Below, one piece after another: positions 6,074-11,844 of a stretch of DNA of 11,844 nucleotides. The position numbers and the translations under genes are program-made. Under the pieces are notes generated by a model. The model was not told the DNA's origin. It saw only the letters and a list, made by a program, of their open reading frames with translations, and did not search any database. Every line of letters starts with the position of its first letter. Position 1 is the first letter of the stretch. The stretch comes from Archangium sp. Lineage in GTDB: Bacteria > Myxococcota > Myxococcia > Myxococcales > Myxococcaceae. The DNA lies in NCBI GenBank assembly GCA_016793585.1, contig JAEUJR010000352.1, forward strand, positions 1-11,844, read 5' to 3'.

Positions 6074-8875
6074 ATGCGTGCTCTCCCGGTGGTCGTTCTG
6101 CTCGCCATGGCGAGCGCGTGCCCGTCACCGCAGCAGGTCGCCAGCAACGATGGCCTCTTCGGCTACTGGCGGCCGCGCGATGGAGAACAGCTGGTGTTCG
6201 CGTTCGCGCCTGCGAGCGAGGCCGAAGCGCTCTTCAACCTGTCGGGGAACATGGTCGAGCCCCAGACGAAGCCCGTCGGCGCCGTGTACCAGCTCGACCA
6301 GCTGGTGCAGCTCACCACCTTCGAGGCCACCGAGCGCGCGTTGAACCAGACCGTGCTCGCCGACATGGGCAGCGTGCCGGGCACGAAGTTCTCGACGCGC
6401 ATCGACGCCTTCGAGCGTGGCGTGTCGATGCAGCTCGAGTCGAAGAAGCTCGATGGTGGCAGCCGCCCGTGGGACTTCTACGACTTCTGCCCGCGCTCGA
6501 AGGACCTCGGCTGGGGCCAGGTGGCCGTGACGGCGTGCCCGACCTCGCTCGCGACGGGCGGCTCGGCGGCCTTCGACAAACAGGGGCGTCTCTACGTCTA
6601 CACGGGCTCGGGGCTCGCGCCCGGCATCAACTGTCCTCCGGGGCCCGGCTTTCTCGAGGTGCAGCGCGGCTGCGGCACCGCGCAGTTCGACGCGCCGAAC
6701 GGCCGGCTCTCGGCCATGCGGGTTCACGACGACGACGTGTTGCGCCTCGCGTACCTGCACCTCGACAACAGCCTGCGCGTTCGTGAGCGCCGCCTCGGAG
6801 ACCGCGACTTCACCGAGACGACGCTCGCCACGCTCGTGAACCCCCGCTCGATGCAGCTGCTCGAACAGCGCGGTGAGCCGCTGCTCCTCAGCGGAGACCA
6901 GGTGTACCGGCGCGCGAACGGCGCGTGGGCCGCGGGCGAGCTGAAGAAGAAGTCGACCGGTCAACCGATGACGACGCTCGGGCCCGCAGCCGTCGACCTG
7001 GAGCAGCGGCTGTGGGTGGCCATCGGCAACGAGCTGTGGGTCGAGCGTGAGAGCGACTTCGCGCTGACGCAGGCGCCCGGGCCCGTGCACTCGTTGTACC
7101 TCGACCCGGCGGGCGACCCGCACGTGCTGATGTCGACGTCAGCGGGGCTCGAGTACGCGGTGTTGCACGATGGCGTGTGGCGTCGCCGCATCGTCGACTC
7201 GAACACCACGGGCCTCATCGTCACGCACGGCACCGCCCCGTGGAGAGTGCTCACGACGTCGTACTCGCCCGCGCCGCCGTGGCTGCAGCCCACGCTCATC
7301 ACCGTGCACGACGACGGGCGGCTCGAGGGTGAGGTCGCCGGAGGGCCCTTCAACTTCCTCGCTGGCGTCAACACCACCTTCGCGGCCGTCGGGCCCCGTG
7401 GAGAGGTCGCCGCGTCGCTCACGGGGGAAGCGGTGGTGACTCGCTCTCCGAAGGGGCGGCTGTACCCCGCACCGAAGAAGCTCGAGGTCGTCGTCGAAGG
7501 CCCGCCAGTGCAGGTGCGCTCGGCCGATGGGCGCTTCAGCTGCGACCAGCGCTGCACCTTCGACGTCACGCTCGGCGAGCGCATCGCGTTCGAGGTCGAG
7601 AAGAAGCCGGGCGTGGTGGTGACCGCGCAGAGCTGCGACCGCCCGGGCCGGCCCTCGACCGCGCCGTGCTGGTCGACGATGGTGCCACAGCCGAGCGCGT
7701 CGACGGCTCCGGTGACCACCTTCACCGTGCAGGTGAAGACGCGCGCGACGCCCCTCAAAGACGCGTTCGTCGCCGCCAACAGCCAGGGCCTCGCCACCAC
7801 GCTCGGCGTCTCGGGAGACTGGGTCGCCGTCGGCACGCTCTTCACCGGCGCGGCCATGCAGTACCAGCTCGACGACGTGGTGGTGCCCGTGACGGGCAGC
7901 TTCGAGAGCGTCGGTCTCGTGATGGTGAACCGCGTGTCGAAGCAGTCGCTGTTCGTCGCGTTGCCGAAGGGCGTCTCCATCGAGCGCGTGTTGCCCGACG
8001 GCAGCGGTGGGTTGTTCGCGGCGCTGTCGACCTCGAACCAGGCCGTGCAGGTCGGCGGCGTGACGGTGGGGGCCTCGCAGACGAACGTGCTCGCGCTCGT
8101 GCACGTCACCTCGTCGGGCACCATCGACCGCAACGTGACGATGGTGTCGTCTGCGCGGAACGCGCCGGTGGGCATTGCGGGCGTCAGCCTCGGTGTCGAT
8201 GGCAGCGCCGCCGCGGTCGCGAGCGGAAATGGCCCGCTCACGGGGCTCGGCGTGCCCGAGTCGAACGCGCTCGTGCGGGTCGCGCCCGATGGAACCCGAA
8301 CGGTGCATGGCTTCGCGGGGCCGTTCGCGAACAGCGGCGAGGTCTTCTCGGTCGACGCCAATCGCATCGCCTTCGCGGTGAACACCAGCTCCGGCGCAAC
8401 GCTGTACCAGTGGAGCAACGGTCAGCTGCAGAGCCTCGCGCTGCCCGGCGCGACCGTGCAGTCGCTGCACGCGACGGCGACGACGGCGGTGCTGATGGCG
8501 ACGAGCACGGCCGACCTCACCATCGCGGGCCGGTCGCTGATGGGGCGCCGGCACGTGCTCAGCGTCGACCCTTCGAACGCCGTCACCGCCACCTTCAGTC
8601 TGCCGACGGCCACGGGCGCGGTCTGGTCTCAGAGCGTCGCCATCGTGCCCGAGGGCGTCGCGTTCATGAGCGATGGCGAGCTGCGCTGGCTCTCGCCTTC
8701 ACTCATTCCCCTGCGGGCGGTGCTGCCGCTGCCCACCACCACGATGCGCGTCTCGGGCGTGCAGGCGTTGCCGACGTCGGTGTCGAACGGCTCCGTCTTC
8801 ATCCTCGCGCCGCCGAACCTCGACTTCGGGGCCGTCACCGGCGCCGTCGCCGTCGCGCAGCTCGCGCTGTTCTGA
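6074..8875 (+). CDS. Large lipoprotein with beta-propeller-like regions and an internal Cys-containing Ig-like segment
   Basis: The ATG at 6074 gives 933 residues and opens a short signal peptide (MRALPVVVLLAMASAC, Cys at 16), predicting a surface or outer-membrane lipoprotein. Residues about 20-470 consist of short beta-strand-like units (for example FDKQGRLYVYTGSG and LDPAGDPHVLMSTSAGL), suggesting a beta-propeller. Residues about 470-558 resemble a bacterial Ig-like or InlB B-repeat-type module, with a CxxxC at 490/494 and further Cys near the end. From about 560 a second repeat region has units such as VLPDGSGGLFAALST and VSLGVDGSAAAVA, similar in style to SBBP-type propeller repeats. No catalytic motif is visible, so binding or display is more likely than enzymatic activity. 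The domain calls are inferences from pattern. In-frame starts at 6005 and 6062 exist but would place extra residues before the signal peptide. Confidence 0.85.
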   Translation: MRALPVVVLLAMASACPSPQQVASNDGLFGYWRPRDGEQLVFAFAPASEAEALFNLSGNMVEPQTKPVGAVYQLDQLVQLTTFEATERALNQTVLADMGSVPGTKFSTRIDAFERGVSMQLESKKLDGGSRPWDFYDFCPRSKDLGWGQVAVTACPTSLATGGSAAFDKQGRLYVYTGSGLAPGINCPPGPGFLEVQRGCGTAQFDAPNGRLSAMRVHDDDVLRLAYLHLDNSLRVRERRLGDRDFTETTLATLVNPRSMQLLEQRGEPLLLSGDQVYRRANGAWAAGELKKKSTGQPMTTLGPAAVDLEQRLWVAIGNELWVERESDFALTQAPGPVHSLYLDPAGDPHVLMSTSAGLEYAVLHDGVWRRRIVDSNTTGLIVTHGTAPWRVLTTSYSPAPPWLQPTLITVHDDGRLEGEVAGGPFNFLAGVNTTFAAVGPRGEVAASLTGEAVVTRSPKGRLYPAPKKLEVVVEGPPVQVRSADGRFSCDQRCTFDVTLGERIAFEVEKKPGVVVTAQSCDRPGRPSTAPCWSTMVPQPSASTAPVTTFTVQVKTRATPLKDAFVAANSQGLATTLGVSGDWVAVGTLFTGAAMQYQLDDVVVPVTGSFESVGLVMVNRVSKQSLFVALPKGVSIERVLPDGSGGLFAALSTSNQAVQVGGVTVGASQTNVLALVHVTSSGTIDRNVTMVSSARNAPVGIAGVSLGVDGSAAAVASGNGPLTGLGVPESNALVRVAPDGTRTVHGFAGPFANSGEVFSVDANRIAFAVNTSSGATLYQWSNGQLQSLALPGATVQSLHATATTAVLMATSTADLTIAGRSLMGRRHVLSVDPSNAVTATFSLPTATGAVWSQSVAIVPEGVAFMSDGELRWLSPSLIPLRAVLPLPTTTMRVSGVQALPTSVSNGSVFILAPPNLDFGAVTGAVAVAQLALF

Positions 8876-8892
8876 ACCCTTCGCCGACCGGC

Positions 8893-8921
8893 TTGCCAGC
8901 GACGAACGGCTCGCGTAGACA
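8893..8921 (+). promoter_or_regulatory. Candidate promoter of the ArsR-SRPBCC operon (TTGCCA-N17-TAGACA)
   Basis: TTGCCA (8893-8898) matches the -35 consensus at five of six positions. It is followed after 17 bp by TAGACA (8916-8921), a weak -10 match. The predicted transcription start is about 8928-8931, at or just before the ATG and inside the palindrome. A repressor on the palindrome would block RNA polymerase directly. No Shine-Dalgarno site precedes the ATG, consistent with a leaderless or nearly leaderless mRNA. Confidence 0.4.
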
Positions 8922-8940
8922 CTGAACCATATGGTTCAGT
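8921..8940. promoter_or_regulatory. Perfect 20-bp palindromic operator overlapping the ArsR start codon
   Basis: ACTGAACCATATGGTTCAGT is identical to its own reverse complement over all 20 bp. The ATG of the regulator begins at the centre (8931), so the right half-site encodes the first residues MVQ. ArsR-type repressors bind such dyads as dimers and commonly control their own operon (family knowledge). Its position over the predicted transcription start supports autorepression (inference). I saw no second copy in the window. Confidence 0.75.
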
Positions 8941-9293
8941 ATTCCAACGCGCGCCTCGACGCCTCCTTCGCCGCGCTGGCCGACGTCACCCGCCGCGGGG
9001 TGCTCGAGCAGCTCGGGCGCAAAGACGCCTCCATCACCGACCTCGCCGAGCGGTTTCACATGTCGCTCACGGGCATGAAGAAGCACGTCGGGGTGCTCGA
9101 GCAGGCGGGTCTCGTCGTCACCGAGAAGGTCGGCCGGGTGCGCACGTGCAGGCTCGGCCCGCGCCGCCTCGAGCAGGAGACCGCGTGGCTCGAACGGTTC
9201 CGCCAGCGGTGGGACGCGCGCTTCGACGACCTCGACGACGTGCTCGAAGACCTCAAACGCAGTGAACGACAGACGAAAGGCCGAGACCCATGA
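8931..9293 (+). CDS. ArsR-type winged-helix transcriptional repressor
   Basis: The 120-residue protein is a single winged helix-turn-helix domain. It has the MVQYS opening, the ADVTRRGVLEQL helix (17-28), and a recognition region ITDLAERFHMSLTGMKKHVGVLE (35-57) followed by the wing. It has no ELCVC or other Cys-pair metal site; its only Cys is in the wing region (RTCRLGP), so metal sensing is unlikely. It belongs to the ArsR subgroup usually encoded next to SRPBCC/AHSA1 proteins, as here. The start lies inside a perfect palindrome, its probable operator. The last 4 nt overlap the next gene (ATGA), so the two are translationally coupled. The C-terminal helix (residues 80-110) is rich in Trp, Arg and Asp and probably dimerises. 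The inducing signal is unknown. Confidence 0.95.
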   Translation: MVQYSNARLDASFAALADVTRRGVLEQLGRKDASITDLAERFHMSLTGMKKHVGVLEQAGLVVTEKVGRVRTCRLGPRRLEQETAWLERFRQRWDARFDDLDDVLEDLKRSERQTKGRDP

Positions 9294-9766
9294 AGCGCTC
9301 CACCAGCACGAAACGAACGAATGACCGCGACCTCGTCGTCACCCGCACCTTCGACGCCCCCGCGCGCCTCGTCTTCCAGGCGTGGACGACGCCCGAGTTG
9401 ATGAAGCGCTGGTGGGTGCCGAAGTCCATCGGCCTCACGATGACGGCCTGCGAGATGGACGTGAGAACCGGCGGCAGTTACCGCTTCACCTTCGTCTTCA
9501 CGAACGACCCCTCGAAGCCGATGTCGTTCTTCGGCAGGTACCTCGAGGTCACCCCACCATCGCGCCTCGTGTGGACGAATGAAGAGAGCTCAGACGGCGC
9601 GGTCACCACCGTCACCTTCGAAGAGAAGGACGGGCAGACGCTGTTGACGATGGTCGATCGCTACCCGTCGAAAGAGGCGCTCGACGCGGCCCTCGAGTCG
9701 GGCAGCACCGGCGCCTTCGAAGAGACGTTTGGTCAGCTCGACGAGCTGCTCGTCACCCTCGGGTAG
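9290..9766 (+). CDS. SRPBCC/AHSA1-domain protein, partner of the ArsR regulator
   Basis: The 158 residues cover a complete AHSA1-like (Bet v 1/START-fold) domain: VVTRTFDAPARLVFQAWT (16-33), PELMKRWWVPK (35-45), DVRTGGSYRFTFV (57-69), FFGRYLEVTPPSRLVWTNE (80-98) and a C-terminal helix ending GQLDELLVTLG. The fold encloses a hydrophobic cavity and usually binds small hydrophobic ligands; the ligand here is unknown. Bacterial members are commonly encoded with an ArsR repressor, but their reaction or cargo is mostly undefined. The ATG overlaps the repressor's stop codon by 4 nt, and AAAGG about 9 nt upstream may help initiation. It converges on the leucine-rich-repeat gene with 17 bp between stops and no evident terminator hairpin. 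Confidence 0.95.
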   Translation: MKRSTSTKRTNDRDLVVTRTFDAPARLVFQAWTTPELMKRWWVPKSIGLTMTACEMDVRTGGSYRFTFVFTNDPSKPMSFFGRYLEVTPPSRLVWTNEESSDGAVTTVTFEEKDGQTLLTMVDRYPSKEALDAALESGSTGAFEETFGQLDELLVTLG

Positions 9767-9783
9767 GCGACGACGGCGCAGCG

Positions 9784-11034
9784 TCACCGCGAGACGGAGA
9801 GCCGCCCCTGCTTCTCGGCCTTCAGCAGCGCTGGGGGCAGGGTCACGGGCTTGTCGACGGCGAGCTGCGTCAGCTTCGTGCACGCGGCAAGCGACGCGGG
9901 CAGCGCCTTGAGCCGGTTTTGGGCCTCGAGCGTCTCGAGCGAGGTCAACGAACCGATCGACTCGGGCAACTCGGTGAGCGCGTTTCCGCTCGCGTACAGC
10001 GCGGTGAGTGAAGTGAGCCCCGCGAGCTCGGGGAGCGCACTGACGCCAAGCTCTATCACCCCGAGCGTCTTCAGCGCGGTGAGCTTTTCGAACGAAGGGA
10101 GCACCTTGAGAGCGCCGCAGATTCGCAGCTCCTGCAGGGCGCTGAGCCCAGCGAGGGCAGGGAACTTCTTGAACGTGCCCCACACCGTCAGCTCCTTCAG
10201 CGAGCTGAGCTGAGCGAGCTCCTCCGGCAAGCTGCGCAGCGTGACCTTGGAGCCGAGCCGCCCAATCTGGAGCACCTCGAGGTTCTTCAGCCGCCCGATG
10301 CTTGCAGGCAGGGCTTCGACGCCGGCGAGGCGCAGCTCCTTGAGCGCAGCCAGCGCGCCCACGTCGTCGGGCAACGACGCGACCCCATCGAGCCACGCCC
10401 GCTCGAGCTTCGAGAGCCGGCCGAGGCCGCTGGGGACCGGTGGCGGAGCCGGGGGCTTCCGCTGAGCGCCGAACGACAGGTGGCGCAGCTCCTCGAGCGC
10501 GAACACCCATTCAGGGAACGCGAGCAACGGGTTGCCGCCCAGCGAGAGCTGCTCCAGGTGCTCGAGCGCGCTCAGCTCCGGCAGCTCCGAGAGGCGATTG
10601 AAGCTGAGGTCGAGCGCTCGCAGTCGCGTCAGCTGCGCCAGCGCCGGGGGCACCGTCTTGAGCGACTTCTTCAGCGTCAATCCAACGAGCGCCGGCATCG
10701 CCTTCAGCAGGGTGACCTCGCCCTCACTCAGCGTCGTGAAGGCTCCGTCGAGGTCGAGCTGCTCGACGGTCTTCAGCTCGCGCAACCCTTCGGGGAGCTT
10801 CTTCAGCTTCGGGCTGCGGAGCCCGAGGTATTCGAGACGCAAACCAGCGACGACGTGAAGCACTTCGTCGAGCGGCTGAACGCAGTTGGAGAGGGAGAGG
10901 CCCTTGAGCCCCTTGAGGGTTGCGAGCGCAGAGAGGTCGACGGTTCCCGAAAGCATGAGACCGGTCGACTTCGTCTTTCGTGCCTCTTCAATCGAGCTGG
11001 ACCACTCGGCGGTGAACGTCTCGTAAGGACTCAT
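9784..11034 (-). CDS. Leucine-rich-repeat protein (about 16 repeats)
   Basis: The 416-residue protein is almost entirely leucine-rich repeats of about 20-28 residues, of the type LxxLxLxxNxLxxLPxxL. Clear examples are LRALDLSFNRLSELPELSAL, LKELRLAGVEALPASIGRL and LTALYASGNALTELPESIG. By eye I count about 16, from residue 33 almost to the C-terminus, interrupted by a proline-rich stretch (KPPAPPPVPSG). The N-terminal 30 residues are polar and may cap the solenoid. There is no signal peptide, membrane segment or catalytic domain, so a cytoplasmic protein-binding scaffold is the simplest reading; the partner is unknown. The ATG at 11034 is chosen, but an in-frame GTG two codons upstream (11040) is equally possible, since neither has a clear ribosome binding site. 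It lies 47 bp after the upstream surface-protein gene on the same strand. Confidence 0.9.
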   Translation of the reverse strand: MSPYETFTAEWSSSIEEARKTKSTGLMLSGTVDLSALATLKGLKGLSLSNCVQPLDEVLHVVAGLRLEYLGLRSPKLKKLPEGLRELKTVEQLDLDGAFTTLSEGEVTLLKAMPALVGLTLKKSLKTVPPALAQLTRLRALDLSFNRLSELPELSALEHLEQLSLGGNPLLAFPEWVFALEELRHLSFGAQRKPPAPPPVPSGLGRLSKLERAWLDGVASLPDDVGALAALKELRLAGVEALPASIGRLKNLEVLQIGRLGSKVTLRSLPEELAQLSSLKELTVWGTFKKFPALAGLSALQELRICGALKVLPSFEKLTALKTLGVIELGVSALPELAGLTSLTALYASGNALTELPESIGSLTSLETLEAQNRLKALPASLAACTKLTQLAVDKPVTLPPALLKAEKQGRLSVSR

Positions 11035-11081
11035 GGCCACACGACCCGCCGGCCGGCCTCGATGTGCAACGGCATCACGCT

Positions 11082-11844
11082 TCAGCCTCCAGTCGCCTTG
11101 CGGAGGCGGCGGAGCTTCGCGACGAGCACGAGCAGCCCCAGCGAGGTCGGGTCGACGACGGAGCAGCCCTGCATCGGCTGCGTCGGCTGCGGCGTCGTCG
11201 GGTTGTACGCCTCGACGATGGCGCTCGCGTTGTCCGTCACCACCGTCGGGGCACCTTCTTCGAGCACCGTCTCGATGCGCAGCGCCACCGGCGAGGGTCT
11301 GCGGGTCAGCTGTTGACCGCCGACGACCGCCAGCTCGGTGCCCTGCTCGGTCTTGAGCGTCGAGCTGCCGCAGCCCATCTTCAGCTTCGCCGTGTGCTCG
11401 AGCGGCACGTCGGGCAGGGTGGCGTTGAACGAGAACACCGGGTCTTTCGTCATGTCGGCCGGCGAGAGGGTGGTGAACAGCCGCGTCAGCTTCGGGAACT
11501 TCGTGAAGAGCCCGTTCAGCTCGTTCATCGGCGTCACGTATTGGGCGAACACCTCACGTGCGAGTGACGGCGCGTCGAACGTCGAGGTGTAGCCCGTGTA
11601 CAGCTCTGGGCGCTGCTGGCGGAACGTGCCGAGGTAGTAGTCGACGTCTTGCAGAAAGCGCTCTCGAGACACACCGGCCTGCTCGAGCGCGGGCGGGTAG
11701 GGCACCTGCGTGAAGAACACCGAGCGCACGACCGGGGGCAGCACGTTGCCGGCCCCGAAGCCCGCGGCCAGCAGCTTCGTGACGAAGTCTCCCGGAGACG
11801 TCGCGCTCGCGAGGCTCTCGACCGTTCCGAATTGACCTCTCGTC
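11082..11844 (-). CDS. Probable cell-surface protein, 3' part, possible MYXO-CTERM-like sorting tail (5' end outside window)
   Basis: The reading frame is open from the window edge to a TGA at 11082, giving 253 visible C-terminal residues. A GTG at 11744 could start a shorter product, but the open frame above it reads like ordinary protein (GQFGTVESLASATSPGDF), so the gene most likely continues beyond the window. I do not recognise the main domain. The C-terminus has a Gly-Cys (Cys227), a short hydrophobic stretch (LGLLVLVAKL) and a basic end (RRLRK). This arrangement resembles the MYXO-CTERM signal used by myxobacteria to process and anchor surface proteins. The hydrophobic part is short and contains a Lys, so this is tentative. 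A Thr/Pro/Gln-rich linker just before the Cys fits an anchored protein. It could share a transcript with the leucine-rich-repeat gene downstream. Confidence 0.8.
   Translation of the reverse strand, partial: TRGQFGTVESLASATSPGDFVTKLLAAGFGAGNVLPPVVRSVFFTQVPYPPALEQAGVSRERFLQDVDYYLGTFRQQRPELYTGYTSTFDAPSLAREVFAQYVTPMNELNGLFTKFPKLTRLFTTLSPADMTKDPVFSFNATLPDVPLEHTAKLKMGCGSSTLKTEQGTELAVVGGQQLTRRPSPVALRIETVLEEGAPTVVTDNASAIVEAYNPTTPQPTQPMQGCSVVDPTSLGLLVLVAKLRRLRKATGG

Noticed and set aside
6961..8554. Two long minus-strand open frames (485 and 471 codons) opposite the 933-residue lipoprotein
   Set aside because: Both are compositional shadows without signal peptides or motifs. The plus-strand frame has a lipoprotein signal and repeat structure.
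8931..9293. Metal-sensing ArsR/SmtB regulator
   Set aside because: No ELCVC motif or other paired Cys/His metal site is present, and the neighbour is an SRPBCC protein rather than a metal transporter or reductase.
9767..9783. Bidirectional terminator between the SRPBCC and leucine-rich-repeat genes
   Set aside because: The 17-bp gap has no inverted repeat and no T-run on either strand.

Overview
The window is about 11.8 kb of very GC-rich bacterial DNA, and the gene content points to a myxobacterium (Myxococcota). The evidence is a transmembrane eukaryote-type Ser/Thr kinase, a TIGR02265/DUF2378 protein (a family expanded in Myxococcus and its relatives), a lipoprotein with a long Asp-Ala-Gly linker, and a possible MYXO-CTERM-like tail. 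I cannot name the genus. Coding density is near complete. There is no tRNA, rRNA, CRISPR array, insertion sequence, phage gene or gene-free stretch over about 110 bp.

Layout. At 1-2916 (+), the 3' part of a Ser/Thr protein kinase with a periplasmic domain is followed 51 bp later by a lipoprotein of unknown function. At 2926-4047 (-) is a lipoprotein esterase resembling poly(3-hydroxybutyrate) depolymerase and feruloyl esterase. It diverges from a YceI-family gene at 4155-4685 (+). At 4692-5995 (-) is a translationally coupled pair: a secreted 249-residue protein followed by a DUF2378 protein. It diverges from a 933-residue lipoprotein with beta-propeller-like sequence at 6074-8875 (+). At 8931-9766 (+) is an ArsR-type repressor coupled to an AHSA1/SRPBCC protein. 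A perfect 20-bp palindrome lies across the repressor's start codon. At 9784-11034 (-) is a leucine-rich-repeat protein, preceded on the same strand by the 3' end of a probable cell-surface protein that runs off the window (11082-11844).

How the genes fit together. No single pathway is visible. The common theme is the cell envelope: one transmembrane kinase, three lipoproteins, one secreted protein and one possible C-terminally anchored protein. The most mechanistic signal is the ArsR/SRPBCC module, with a probable autoregulatory operator that includes the ATG and a promoter that may give a nearly leaderless mRNA. Two lipoprotein genes also have a TANNNT hexamer exactly 7 nt before the ATG, which suggests leaderless transcription may be used more widely here. 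The least explained part is the coupled secreted-protein/DUF2378 pair. I see no obvious new defence or biosynthetic system.
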